A DNA stretch of 64,000 bases from Amphimedon queenslandica (GCF_000090795.2 NW_003546527.1:21138-85137); one strand, 5' to 3'; counted from the first letter of the stretch, positions 10,895 to 24,049 are shown. Translations and numbers: made by a program. Notes: generated from the sequence alone by a model not told the origin.

Positions 10895-11400
10895 TTGCTA
10901 TGCCGCACCTCTGAGCTCTGTTGGGTGTGGTTTGTGAAAATTTAATATTTATTTGCATAGATATATAGATCTAGTACTAGTAGTAGTCTTACTGTCTTAG
11001 TAGAAATTGGTCAGAGCATATAGTATGCCTACTAGATTTTATGCATTGTTTATGATAACAGTAGTGTGTACTACAAGGTGTACTATATAACTGAATTGTT
11101 GTAAACAATAAGGAGAATATTATCTACTATTATCTTGATCAACTCGACTTTCTACTTTATAGAATAATATTCAAGTCTTTGATAGTACAGTACTAATATA
11201 ATAGTCAAATGAGACTATATTATTATCATTGTGATTCTTTGTAAAAGTATAACCCAATTCATTCCAACTGTTGTTTGTCTTTGTGTATAAACATCAATAA
11301 TCGAGTTGACACATCTGTCGCTGTCAGTTTATTTGCAAAATGCAAGTTTTGTCATTTCAGTTCAGACGAAGGAAAAGAACAAACAAGCAATTAACTAGAA
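10895..11400. other. divergent intergenic region
   Basis: AT-rich spacer between the epimerase gene (-) and the small membrane-protein gene (+). It must hold both promoters. I saw no exon here. Confidence 0.45.
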
Positions 11401-12145
11401 ATGTACGGAAGAGTCTTCCTCTCAGCTTTACTTTTAGAAGTAACTACAGCTGGACTGACACTCAACTCAGGTATAATGAACTGTATGATGACTACATATG
11501 ATGGTGATGCTATCATTATATCATAGGAGACAATCACATCAATACTATATCTTACATGGGAATTGGAGCAATTGTTATCTTAAGTTTCACAATTATAGTT
11601 GGTCTGATGGCAATCTTCATGGCATTAAAGTATATATACATGCATCAGTATCATGATCTATTAAGATCTTGGCATGATAGGTACAGCGGATTCAAATGCA
11701 GTAGAGTCTCTTGCTGCTGCAGTAGGAGTGAGCTTCAGAATCACATGCAAATGAGAAACAGGTTAGACTATAGTGTAGAGGCCAGAGTTTAAAAATCTTC
11801 AATTCTTCATAGTCATAGTGTTAATGAAACTCTGATCCTGGAAAATATGGATTATAGCGCTGAAAGAATCTATGATGAATGCAAAGTGTCTGCAAATGCC
11901 ATTTACAACGAAGTAGAGTCAGTATAAATATGTTAATGCTTCCATACATTACATTTCCTCTCATTGCATATAGTGGAATTATTGATAAAAATCCTCAGCC
12001 TTACATGTGTCCTGTAATTATGTTTAAACCAAAAGACCAGCCTGAAGCTGAGAGTATTGACGAGCCCAAAGAAAGCACCCAAGGAAGCATACAAAATGAT
12101 GAAGATCAAGACAAAGATGGTGACAGTGAAGATGCATACATATAA
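11401..12145 (+). CDS. small type I membrane protein with tyrosine-rich tail (unrecognised)
   Basis: Four exons (11401-11470, 11527-11761, 11813-11921, 11999-12145) join in phase to 186 residues. It has a signal peptide (MYGRVFLSALLLEVTTAG), a very short ectodomain, one transmembrane helix (GIGAIVILSFTIIVGLMAIF), and a cytoplasmic region with a CSRVSCCCSR cluster (a possible palmitoylation patch). Spaced tyrosines follow in ENMDYSAERIYDEC and NAIYNEVES, then an acidic Ser/Asp/Glu tail ending EDAYI. The YxxC/YxxV contexts would suit SH2-domain binding, but this is not a strict ITAM. I do not recognise a family; it may be lineage-specific. The acceptor of the last exon was chosen because only it keeps the frame. 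Confidence 0.7.
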
Positions 12146-12284
12146 GATTTTTAACACTCTTAATTTTATGAGAATAATTTTTACTACTATTGCAAAAATG
12201 AAAAATTAAGCTGTCTCAAAATCACAATGTTAAGACAAAAAAGAAGTCACTACTAGGATCATTCATTCAGTTCAAATGAAAGAA

Positions 12285-13451
12285 TTACAACTGACCACAG
12301 TCTGCAATGGTGATTTTCTTGGAGGGTCTACAATAGAACAAATGACTGGAGTAAGTTAAAATTAAGGAATGACTTACTTTCCACTCTGGGATCCATAACT
12401 TTCCATTTTTCTAACTACGTCCATTCCTTCAACCACTTTACCAAAGACTACATGCTTTCCATCCAGCCTAACAAATTAAGATAATCATGAGCTACATGTA
12501 CTGATGGTATCATCCCATTCATATTTTGTGCTTGGGCTAAAAATTAAAATTATTAATACCCAAAAAATTATTAATAATGCCTAAGTCAAATTTTTAATAT
12601 GAACAAAATCTACCTCCTGCCCTAAAATCCAAAAATTTAGTACCCACAATTAAAAGTCACTCTAAGATATTTAATCAGTGACATATAACTACAATTAAAT
12701 AAAAAAGACTTACCATGTGGTCTTTGTAGTACAAATGAAGAACTGGGACCCGTTGGTATTGGGACCAGCATTAGCCATAGAGAGATCACCAGGCCCAGTG
12801 TGTTTCAGGCTGAAGTTCTCATCGGCAAACTTTTCTCCATAAATTGACTTTCCGCCAGTCCCATTGCCACGTGTAAAGTCTCCTCCTTGACACATAAAGT
12901 CAGGGATGATCCTGTGAAACGAAGACTCCTTGAAGCCAAACCCTTTTTCTCCAGTGCAGAGAGCACGAAAGTTCTCTATAAAAGTGGAATTATTATATAT
13001 TTATATGCTATGAAATAATATGGTTGTAGTTTGATAAGCTACACCAATTAGTAATGAGATTCATTGAAGGTAAGAATCATTGTTGCTGGTGAAATAAATT
13101 ATGCAGCACGTTTTTAATTGCCTACTCGTACTCTATAAAAAGCTTTCACCCGCAAAGTGTTTCAGAGTCAAATCAAACTCCTTGTTATAATTATTATTTG
13201 ATGGACATAACCCAATCTTATGTGAACCATAATGCAAACCCAAATTTGCAAAAGTATGTAACAAACAGTATCATTGCTAAATCAGGCTCAACTCACCGGC
13301 AGTCTTTGGCACAACATCAGCCCTCAACTGCAGAAAAAAAATCATTATAATAATCATCAATGCTTCAATGAAAAGGAATCACCTCAAAAACAATCCTTCC
13401 CATGGATTTTCCATCGGCAGTAATATCAAAGAAGCACCTGGGTTTAGACAT
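12285..13451 (-). CDS. PPIA: cyclophilin A-type peptidyl-prolyl cis-trans isomerase
   Basis: Minus-strand exons give a complete single-domain cyclophilin starting [19 protein letters not shown] and ending [11 protein letters not shown]. The catalytic and cyclosporin-binding residues are in place: [15 protein letters not shown] (Arg and the Phe-Met-Gln set), [11 protein letters not shown], and the Trp in [12 protein letters not shown]. There is no signal peptide or extra domain, so this is the cytosolic A-type, about 164 residues, acting in proline isomerisation during protein folding. Its divergent neighbour is the IRF gene, whose probable first exon lies within 400 bases of the start codon. 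Confidence 0.96.
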
Positions 13452-14195
13452 TATGAGAATATTATAAAGTTAGGGATTTGATGGAGAGACGAAAATGGGC
13501 TTATGGCGAAAGGTCAATGAACTGAGGTAAAGGAATGTGCGGTTCTTTCTGCGCATGCGCAAAACTTGGCCGTATAAATTTGATCTATTTTTAAACGTAA
13601 ACCAAAGAGCTCAAAAATTATTTTAAAATGTAGGCCTACTCTTAATAAGAGTAAAAGCGGTGTTTCCAAATTAAAGAAATTCAATTTTACTGTCTCTGGT
13701 TTTAGTGAGTTTTGCTCTTTCTGTCTATCTCTCTATCTCTTTCCCCTCTCTCTATTTCTGTTTAGCGTCTCTATATCCTACCTTTTAAGGTCTTTCACTT
13801 TGTGCACTCCCCAAGAAGAAGCCTATAACTCTTGACCCGGCTTGCGTTTTTCCTCGGGTAAGTCCGCACATGCAATAGCTATGCACATTTTCATGATAAG
13901 TCATTTTAATACTTACCAAACAATTTCGATTAAGGACAAAGCTTATGTTGGTTTAGTGTCAATATGCACTTGACCATATGTTTACGATTGTGCAGTGAAA
14001 GTTGTTAGTGGTGTAAATTAGGGTGAAATTAACTCTTTTTCAAATGATGTTTTTTTTACCTAGCAAATGGCTGGTTTAATTTGCACATTATGTGTACATT
14101 CCCTTAGTACTACCTGCATATTGAACATTCACTTTCTGTCCTCCTCCCCCTCTTTCCTTCCTCGGTCTCTTCCTCTAAGTTCCTCCTCCCTCCCT

Positions 14196-14227
<32 letters not shown>

Positions 14228-14879
14228 TTGATATTTATCATGACAGCTGAACAAACCCAGTGATATAAACCAAGCCTGTTAGTCTTTTAATTTTCTAAAG
14301 TAGACCCATTGAAAGAGAGAGAAACAGAGCAAATAATGTACTATACATAAAATATTGTGCGTCTGTGCATGCACGAGTAGTCGAGTACATATTATACATT
14401 ATTGTGATGTACTAAGATTATCACAACTAGCTCATACTGTTATGTCTGGCTATGTATGTAAGATTCAACAGGAGTCATGAATATCTTCAAATAGAGGGGC
14501 TTTCCCTTTATTCTCTGAAAAAGGGTGTGTGTCATTCACATAGCTGCCACCATTCATTGACACTGGTTTTTACCTTCATTTATATGCATGTAGACCAACA
14601 GCAGAGATTTCACTTTAAATTATTATTTTAAGAATGAATTATTAATACTGCTTAGTGTGTGCACTAGGTTTATAGTAGTGTCTCTCAATGGTTTTAATGG
14701 AATTTCCTGCTTGTCTGCTAACTGTAGGAAGTTTGGGTTATTTTAAATTGATCATCAAAATCCATTCCTTTTAAAAATATAGTTGTGTACTCTTATTGTT
14801 TCGCAATTCTCTTTGTCTCATAATAGAGAGAGTATCACAGGCTCTTACTTACGTGTATTCTCTCCTTTTAGCTCAAGTA
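13452..14879 (+). promoter_or_regulatory. divergent promoter region and probable 5' UTR exon of the IRF-like gene
   Basis: A GC-richer patch with ctgcgcatgcgcaaaac (about 13549-13565, an NRF1-like palindrome) lies just upstream of the cyclophilin start. A GTAAGT donor at 13858 ends a plausible untranslated first exon of the IRF-like gene, and the next exon carries the ATG at 14880. A CT-rich microsatellite lies at about 14200-14228. The rest is AT-rich intron. Confidence 0.45.
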
Positions 14880-16895
14880 ATGTCATCCTACCCTGGAGCA
14901 CAGTCCCAGTCTTACACTGACTGGTTGAGAGGCTGGAAGCAATGGGCTAAGACCAGAAAGAGAGGCCGTATGGCACAGTTCATCATAGAGAAGCTTGAAG
15001 AAGGAGTGAGTCACCTTACAATAACAGCATAATGTCATTTGCCATTGTACTTTATTAGAAATTGACTCTTATAAATCTGTTTACGTGGCATGTTATAATT
15101 ACTGTGTATATCGGCCATTATTCAATATTTACGTCATGATTTGGCATGTGTGCATGTATACCAGTGACCTTTAGTAGTTTATTAGTATGTACATGTACAT
15201 GTATACTCCAGGGCTCACGTCTACATGCATACATGTATACATGTAATTGCATGTGACCTCTTGTAAGACTGCTCGAATACTAATGAGATTATGATATTTG
15301 TGGGATTGCTCTATACACTATTGTAATATTGTAATGTGCTGTGTGTGTGTGTTGGTGTTTTACTATGAGTTCTGTTCTTAATCACATACACTGTCAGTTG
15401 TAGTAATTTATGGTTAAAGATTGTGTACCTTATGTTATCATCACTTGCCATTCTTGTTTTGCTTACTTTCCAAAGGGGGGACTTATTTCATGCATGATAC
15501 ATGTACATGTGTGTATATACTTGATTGTGTCTCTCATATAGAAACAAGCTAAATGGCTGAGTATCAACAAAGGATTGTTTGAGCTGACCGAATGGCACAT
15601 GATAGCAAAGGAGTGGTTTGGAGAGAAACCAAGAAACTCTGAAGAAGTGAGTCTATGTACATGCATGTATAGGATTACAGTGACACTATGTCACAGTTGT
15701 GTGTTTATTGGATTGAGTAAATTGAAACCATGTCTACTAGTCATATTTCCATGTAATGGCTCACCAATACTGTGCCATCATTAAGATACAGGCAGCCTTA
15801 CTTAAAATTGATGCCTAATGACTCACTTATTTTAATTAAAGGGGAATTTGTATGACTTCTCTTACACAATTTTTGTGTCCCTCCCACTAGGTGGATGCTC
15901 CTTGCATGCTTCGTAAAGGACTCCCCCGAGCTTTTCCAGGACTGGAGGAGGTGAAGGAGAAGAGCAGAAAGGAAGGAACTCAGTATAGATCAAGGGTCTT
16001 TCAGGCATCCCCTATGCTAATGCAAGGTAAGGGGAGAGAGAGGAAGGGATTTTATAGAGGAGTGAGTGTAAATGACACTATAAGTTGATGTTTTGTATTA
16101 TTATTATTATTATTATTATTTCTGTTCAGAGGTATTTCTTCACATTAATTCTCACGGAGCTAGCTATTATCCACAGCAAGGTCACACTGGAGAAGAGTAC
16201 AGTACTGTCCCAGTAAGAACATTTGAATGTTATTGTTAGTTATTGTTTTAAGTGCTGTACATGTATACACTTACAGTACATTTCAAATGAAATATTACAA
16301 AAATTTAGATACTATACATGTAGGTGACGCATAATGAAATACCAGTATAGTATATTAATTTGATATAAAGTAGGCTGTTTTATTTCTCCTTTTCCAGATT
16401 TATTAGTGTGTAATTATTTTTTAATTGTTGATAGTGATGATATTTCTAGTAGGTGATATGGCTAGCAGCCTATTTGTTAGTGTTTAATTGCTAATACTTA
16501 GTATACTCAGGCTAGTAAAGGGACTTATAGTGTCTTGAGTTGTACCACAGTAAAGGACTGATAATTGTAATGATTTAATGTTCTGCAGCCCCATGAAGCT
16601 TATGTATCAGTTTATTGTCTGAAAGCATTGACAAACAATCTGTTTGGTTGTGCTGATGTGTAGAGTGACACCTGCCCTGATCTGTGGAGTTACATATTGC
16701 ATGTGATAGCTTTGCATGGCAATATGGAACTGACTGGTTTCCATTCTAAAAAGTCCTGTGAGAGGGGGAGAGGTAGGTATTATTGTGACTAGTCTCCTTG
16801 AAATACAAATGTACATGCAGTTTGAATTGCCTCAAGAGAGAGAGAGGGAGAGAGAGAGAGGGAGAGAGAGAGGGAGAGAGAGAGAGGGAGAGAGA

Positions 16896-16938
<43 letters not shown>

Positions 16939-17743
16939 AGAGAGAGAGAGAGGGAGAGGAAGGGAGGGAGAGGGAGGGAGGGAGAGAGCTTATTAATCCA
17001 ATGTTAAGCAGTCGATCAGTTTAATAACTTGGTCCATTGAATAAGACTATCAAAGAGTGTAGGAGTTTATGAATTAGTAATAATTGTTTTCAAAGCCTAG
17101 AAGTTATGGTGTTTCAAGGTATGCTATTGATTGGAGTGGGCTACTGGTGGATTCCTCACATTCCCTGACTTGATTGTAATGGAACAATGGACACTGTGCT
17201 ATGGGAATGTTTATTATTTAATACAATTATTGCCAATAATTAAATATTTATGGGCATAGCAGCTTTTTCTATAATGTAGTTCTGATAATTGTTTCAATAA
17301 AAAATAGTTATTATTTTATTGCAATAGAGTAAGTTATTTATTATGATTGCAAGAGTTTTTTTATATAAACAAGCAATAGATTAGTTCTGATTATAGCTAC
17401 ATGTATTTAACCTTTTTAAATTAATGTAACTTAAGAACTAGTTCTTTTATTATTTTGACTTAGTCAAGATCCACTTTGTGCCATCATAGTAGTTTTTGAT
17501 TTGTTGAAAAATGATGCAGCAGGCTTCATTGTGATCACGTTAAACTGTTAACGTGTATAGCGATAGCTTTCAGTTCCTTTATCATGTTTATTCTGAACCA
17601 TTGTCATATCAGAGACTGTTGCTAGGAGATAGGCTATGAATGCTGTCCTCTTTTAATATTTCCTTTTACATCATTAGGTCAACCCCCACAACATCAATTA
17701 AGAGGTCATTGACCTCAGTTATTATTATTGTTATTACTATTAC

Positions 17744-17785
<42 letters not shown>

Positions 17786-18971
17786 AAATGAATTATGCTG
17801 AATATTATTATTTTGTACAATTTATTTTCTTGTAGGGGTTTACTTACACATCAGCTGTTGAAGGATACAGTACCAGTGCTGCTGCTGCTTATTATCAAAT
17901 GGTAAGAACTTAGTTTAATGCTAGAGCATAGCATGAGCTTCATGAGCTGACAATTGGCACTACAATACAGCACGTGGCATTTGGAGCATCTTTTAAAAAT
18001 TTATAAAAAATTTAATTTTGACCGGAATCTGCTCAAACTTTCTACACAATATAAGAACATGTATGTGTATCAGAAAAAATTATTAAAATGGAGAATTTTT
18101 CCTAGCCCTTTTTGACGAAATTTTGGCCTTTGACCCAAGGCTATAGCCTTTGGTCATTGGCTCGATTTTTGAGCAAATTAAAAAATTTATAAAAAATTCA
18201 ATTTTGATCAGAATCAGCTCAAACTTTCTACACAACATAACAACATGTCTATGTATTAGAAAAAATTGTAAAAATTGAGAACTCCTCCAAGTCATCTTTG
18301 TCAAAATATCCTATACTAAGTACAGGGTCTTTGGCCTGATTTATGAGCAACTTGACAATCCACTGACAAGAAGGTGCATGAGCACTATGCCAAATTCCTT
18401 TGGGAAACCCTGTGTTAGAGCCACCATTGTTGCTTACACTATAGTCACTGACTCATGCAATATGTACATGCATACAGTTAAATTTGTAATTGGATCAGCT
18501 CAACCTTCTATATGGTATATTCTCTAATGAAAAATAGGAGTTTTTTTTGGAGCCAATTATAATAGCTCATGGTACAATGTGCAAAAGTTTATAAACTATG
18601 AAACTGTGATCGCAATCATTATCATCAGTCATGAGTATTTTACTTATAGTGGGCTGTGTTCTGTGAAATAGAACTAATATGGTATTTAATATATAATTGG
18701 AATTGACTTAGTTCCAATGAGGATATTTGATCAGCTATGTTTTGCTCTCTCTCCCTTTGTGATTCTCACTAACTCCACCATCATGGACCACCCTACAGCC
18801 TACCAACAATACAGTTGATGTTCATACCCTCTCTCTCTCCCCCCTCTAGGTCCCTCAGATTAAATCAGAATATCCAACTGTCTCTCACAATCATGTGCCT
18901 GGGCCTGAGCTCCCTGGTGGGATCCAGTTAGGCAATGGGGAATCCACTTACCTTCATCAGACACAAGTAAC

Positions 18972-19033
<62 letters not shown>

Positions 19034-20749
19034 CTTTTTTATTTTTTATATGCATGTATGAAATAATAGATAAGTACATTGTACATGTACAGTGTATATG
19101 GATATGAATGCCAATGTACAGGACATAAATAATAATGATGATAATAATTGTCTTCATTTGTGTGTACTATTTTGATATTGATATTTTAGGGCTTTTCCCT
19201 CTCTCTTTGTCTATGTCTCTCTCTCCTCTGTTTTTCTATTCTTCATAATAATAATAATAATGATGACGATAATAATGATGATGATAATAATAATATTACT
19301 TTATTTCTTTCTCTCTCTTCTCTCCCATCCAGTCATACACTAATAATGACATTGATACTCTAGCTGAGGTCATTGCCTCAGGAGACAGTATGGAGACTAC
19401 TGGAGGAGCTGCTCCCTCATATCAAATTGGACTCTCTAATGGCTGGGGTGGCTACTCAAGTTCTCCTGGCCCTGCATCAACCAATGTTTTGTCTGTAAGT
19501 GGAACTGAAACTCACTATATGCCTCAGTATACACTGGCAGTACTGGAGGGCTTGTGTTTATTAGGGTTGTATGCACACAGTCTGATTACTGTGTACCATC
19601 TGTTTGTACTCTCCTCTCACTAATTGTTGTTGTAGCAATCATTGCCTTTTTAAAATACAAAAACTTGTCTATCTGGCCTCTTATTGTGAAGCTATGCACA
19701 GAATGTGTTTACCATTCCAGTACCAGCACCTTCTAGGTACTATGGCCCTTATTGCATTAAAACTATTGTATATATATGGCATGTGCCAATGGACTATTGT
19801 ATAATAGAATATAATCCAATGGATATTGGTTCCTATTGCACACTCAGTACATTATATTATCAGCTACTTGTTGTTCATGGACAGTGCATGGCTATCTCAA
19901 TATCTATACTTTAGTGTGTAAGCTTGTACCAAGTAATGATTACTATTATTACTATTAAAATAATGTCCTTATTACTATTGGATGACTTTATAAGTCCTTA
20001 TTATGGAGATGTGGGAGGCGTGGGTTTGTTTCCTTCCTTTTTATACGACCTCTTTATTATAGTGAGATTTCATTGTGTTAGTGCAATGGAGTGGTATTTC
20101 ATAAATTGTCTGTTATGGTTCTCATTGCCTAATGATGTTCACATGCTCCTTCCTTTGTAGCAGCATCAAATTCCAAACAGTCCACCGGTGTACAGTGCTG
20201 GGGGAGCAACCTTTATTGGCTCACCTAGTCAGAATCTCTACCATTCTCCTCACTCTGCTCACTCCCCTCGGATCAGCCCAGAGCCCACTCACAGCCTCTC
20301 CACCTCTTCCTATCCTCCCTCTGTCGTTGATTTACAGTCAACCGCTAGTACAGTCGGAGTCCCTGGTACTATTATCAATAATGGACCTGTGGAACTGGTT
20401 AGTGTTCACTCCTCAATGTCTCCATGGGGATACATGTACATGTACATTTCTATTTATGATAATATATTCTGTACTTGTACATGTACATGTTGCTGGGCAG
20501 TAGAATTCTTCATGATAAATATTTACTCGACCTACATAGGAAGTATCTTTTATTATTCAAATGATTTCTTTGTTTTGTAATGTGAAGCCTGGCTAGTACT
20601 GCAGGCTGGGTTGCTTGCTCAATGGTCTGTTGTAATTGTTTGTTTGTTCCTGCCTATTTCCTGGGTACTTTTATATAATGTGCATTTTTAATATCATTAT
20701 ATAGAGCCCTCCTACAACAGTTCAATCACCAATTGTGACTGATGGTTAG
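14880..20749 (+). CDS. interferon regulatory factor-like transcription factor
   Basis: Nine exons (14880-15005, 15542-15646, 15891-16026, 16130-16212, 17836-17901, 18850-18966, 19333-19494, 20161-20397, 20705-20749) join in phase to 358 residues. Residues about 17-115 match the IRF tryptophan-repeat DNA-binding domain: RMAQFIIEKLEEG, then KWLSINKGLFELTEWHMIAK, EWFGEKP and PGLEEVKEKSRKEGTQYRSR with RVFQASP. The recognition-helix signature of vertebrate IRFs (RCAMN) is not conserved; the equivalent region reads MLRKGLPRAF. The rest is Ser/Pro/Tyr-rich and low complexity, with no visible IRF-association domain. The stop follows a possible donor (GTTAGT at 20745), so a longer form cannot be excluded. 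Introns carry large simple repeats. IRFs are nuclear immune and developmental regulators; the role here is inferred. Confidence 0.8.
16830..16990. repeat. GA-rich microsatellite
   Basis: About 150 bases of AGAG/GGGAGA repeats in an intron of the IRF-like gene. Open frames through it are artefacts. Confidence 0.95.
17718..17785. repeat. TTA trinucleotide microsatellite
   Basis: Near-perfect TTA run inside the same intron as the GA repeat. Confidence 0.9.
17975..18412 (+). repeat. copy of the 186-bp-unit repeat family with one intact terminal motif
   Basis: About two forward units (ctcaaactttctacacaa at about 18030 and again near 18217), ending in tttgggaaaccctg at 18399-18412, the inverted form of the cagggtttccc end at 9181. 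The left end is not clear and may be truncated. It lies in an intron of the IRF-like gene. Confidence 0.65.
18967..19032. repeat. AAT trinucleotide microsatellite
   Basis: AATAAT run directly after the donor of the exon ending at 18966. Confidence 0.9.
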
Positions 20750-21070
20750 TTCTGACACTCTCTCCCTCAACTTTCCCTCTCTCCTTCCCTCTCCCTTTCC
20801 CTCTCTTATTCTCTGTCAATGTTTCCTTTGCGAGGGACATATTCGTAACGCTACGTTCACATGATATTGCATACATGTACACATACATGTAGTTTACAAT
20901 ATCCAAACGAGTACTACCAGTCTACCACTACTATGATGTATGATAATTCCTTTTAGTCCTGATTTGTACAGCCATATACCAGTCAGTAGTAGCAATAGTA
21001 TCACGCCTCATTTGGTATGCTAATATCAGTGGTTCCACTATAGTACATTAAGAGTGTGTGTGGATGGGAC

Positions 21071-21071
<1 letters not shown>

Positions 21072-21133
<62 letters not shown>
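21072..21133. repeat. TG dinucleotide microsatellite
   Basis: Long uninterrupted TG run downstream of the IRF-like gene. Confidence 0.95.
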
Positions 21134-21135
<2 letters not shown>

Positions 21136-23738
21136 TAGTGTTTTTGTGTGAGTGGAACTGGAACTGTGTTTGCTTGCACCTATTGAAACTGCTCACTTTG
21201 TCATGATAATCCTGTCTCTCGCTATTACAGTAGTGTGTTTGTTATGCAGCAGCAGCTTCATTCATTCATTCCTAGTATATGTTCACCTCATTGTCTTATT
21301 TCATGCTTAACTACATTAAACTCACTCTCTTGTTTACTGTCTGAGTGATGCAGGCCTGTCTCTTATTACAGTGGCATCCTTTAAGCTACAGCATCATGTT
21401 GTACTAGAGTTGTTCCTGTTTGTTTTTGCTTGAGTAACATTTGACCTTTATTCCTATTGCAACAGCATGAGATAGATAGCATACAGTCCTTATATGTATC
21501 ATCAGTAGTGGTTCCAGTCGTCTTGCAACTGTCCTTAGTTTCCATTTACCATTTTGAGTCACATGATTGATCCAAGCTCTGTCATTCTGTAGAACTACGG
21601 TGATAATTATTTGTAACTGCATGTCTATAAAATAATGTACATGTACATGTACTATTGCATGTATCTTATCTTTTGTTATGATACGCTACATGTACATGTA
21701 CATGTAGATTGTATTATTATTATTATTATTTTAACTCAATTGCTTATTCTGTGTGTTATGCATTAGTTTAGTGACTGAAACTATGTCTTACAAATTTTGT
21801 AGTAGCACAATGATTCAGCAGTTCATACTCAGGTACCCATTGCTCATGTACACTCATTAACACCTGTACTGTATAGTCGCTGCCTCATTAACTAATAGTG
21901 ATGCCAGTCATTATTTATAATGACGTTTTAGTATATGCATTATTAGCCACTGTATTGCGTTGTCTGGCATAATCATGATTTGTTCTTTCTTCCACTGAAG
22001 TATGAATATGATCGCCATGACTTAATGTTGCATATGAATATAAGGATTAGTCTATGTATAGTGTTTTGATATATTGATGACACTCTGTGACACTCTGTGA
22101 TGGGAGCTAGCTTAGCTAGGATTGTTATTCAATTTGCTAGTCTAAGTATCAGAACTATTTGATTAAGAGGAATAGTCATTGCTAAGTGATGCTCTCTTGT
22201 AAGAATTCAAATATAGTAAGTGTTACCCAGGTAACGGTCACATTTGAGGAGATTCGTGGCATTATCCTTCCCCTCTCCCCCTCTTTGTTTATTGTTGAGA
22301 GGTTAATGTGTGTGTGTGGAGCTGAACTATTAATCGTGATGCAATTATCTTCTTTTGATGTCATTCCTTGGCCTCTGTTCTCCTAAGAGGCACTTACAAT
22401 GATTTCAGGATTGGCCTACTCTATGAGTACATGTAGTAAACAGTGTAGCTCATTTATACAATAGCTCAAGCATCCTTTGACCTGTTGAGTTGACTCTTGT
22501 TTGGGAATCATGGTTGCCCAGTATAATGCTTTTGCTGTGACTCTGATTGAGCTGTTTCTGTTTAGACTACTGGAACTGAAGCATCATTGAATTTGAAAAC
22601 AATTTGTTATTTCTTTTTCTTGAAAGAGTGATGGAGAGAGAGAGAGAGAAGGTGGTAATATTATAGCACTGTTATTATTATTATTATACCTGTCACATGT
22701 ACACAGTTTAGTTCCAGATGCAGAGGATTGTAATCATCACACCTTTCTAACAGACACTATGCTGTTTATCGAACAGATGGCAGATAGCTCGTATTACAAC
22801 TACACATGTACTGTATTGCTAGACTATAAACTTTCATTGGGATCAAGTCTAATAGTCATCAATGACTCCTTGAGTTTAGATTTCCTCCTTTAACTTAATG
22901 AGGGACCGGCAGAGATGGTTATTCCTCCATTGCTGTTGCTATAGTACCAGACATTTCCTTTTAGTACAGTAGAGGCTTGTATGGGTGTACTACATGTACA
23001 CATACTGTTCTTTATTATTGTGAAAGTAAATTAGGGAGATCGTGACTGATGATAGTGGTAATGTATTTTATATGGTCAAAATATTTTAGCAATTTTAAAT
23101 TAGTAGGAATAGAGGTGTGACTGTGTATTTGTCCAGGCTACTTTGTAATACTTTATTGTCCCAATAGTTTTATTGTACAGCATTTTGAGAAGAATTGACG
23201 TCAGGTCTAAATTATTTATGTTTTCCTGCCAGAAGTGGAATGTTTTGACTCTGGCAGCAATTCTATAGTTGTTTGTAGTGCTTTTCCTCTTAAATGGAAT
23301 GTAACCATTTTGCCAAGCTCATAATTAATGTTATTTACCAGTAATCATTGACTTTAAATCACCAAGTCTATGCATCCGGCATTTGGCTCAGATCAAAGAG
23401 CACATGCTGGAGTCATGTAACATATGAAATTCACATGCACAGCAAATTCATATGCAGTCAGGTACTCTTGTGATTACGATTAATTTTACTTCCTTCTTCG
23501 TATGAATTTTGCTCTTTCCCAGTTGATTGTACTAAATATAATTTTTAAAGTTCTCCATGAATATTGTGGCTGAGTTTCAGAAAAAAACAAGTTATATTTA
23601 GTTTATATAATTGTAGCTGAGCTATTATACTAAATCCAAAGAATACTGGACTATTAAGAAAATTGACAGACCGTAGCTATGCTTTGATGTGGTGCTGAGT
23701 CGCATATAGAAAGTTATGAGAGACGGAATTGCAACGTG

Positions 23739-23766
23739 GTTGCTCAGGCAACCAACCGCTCACGTG
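23739..23766 (+). promoter_or_regulatory. X-box-like palindrome and E-box upstream of the scaffold gene
   Basis: GTTGCTCAGGCAAC (23739-23752) is close to the RFX X-box palindrome (11 of 14 positions against GTTGCCATGGCAAC). CACGTG lies at 23761-23766. Both sit about 300 bases upstream of the start codon in a locally GC-rich patch that looks like a promoter. Confidence 0.4.
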
Positions 23767-24049
23767 TTGCTCTTCTTTTGCCAGCGAAGCGGGTTTGTTC
23801 CAGTTCCAAAAAGCAACTCTACTTCTAATATAAACTGGAGGACAGAAGCGGAGTAGTGTCAGAATCACGTACACACCGGAGAGAGCTTAAAGAAAGAGAG
23901 ATCTTAGTTTTCTTGCTACGGGTCACTCGTTTTATTTTAGATAGAAAAGCGCCTGGTTGCGTGAACGAATCTGTCCCTCGCTGCATCCCATATAACATAC
24001 TTGCAATTGTGTTTGTTTTTATCGTGTTTTCTCTTTGTCTTCCTTCGCA

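Larger units (their letters stand above)
20750..24049. other. 3.3-kb stretch without a convincing exon
   Basis: It holds a TG microsatellite (about 21072-21132), many TACATGTA palindromes, a short GACACTCTGT direct repeat near 22079 and ordinary AT-rich sequence. The last ~350 bases are GC-richer and are the promoter and 5' UTR of the scaffold gene. It could also be the 3' UTR or hidden last exons of the IRF-like gene, but I found no frame to support that. Confidence 0.5.

Noticed and set aside
16758-17024. Glu/Arg-rich open frames
   Set aside because: Translation of the GA microsatellite in an IRF intron.
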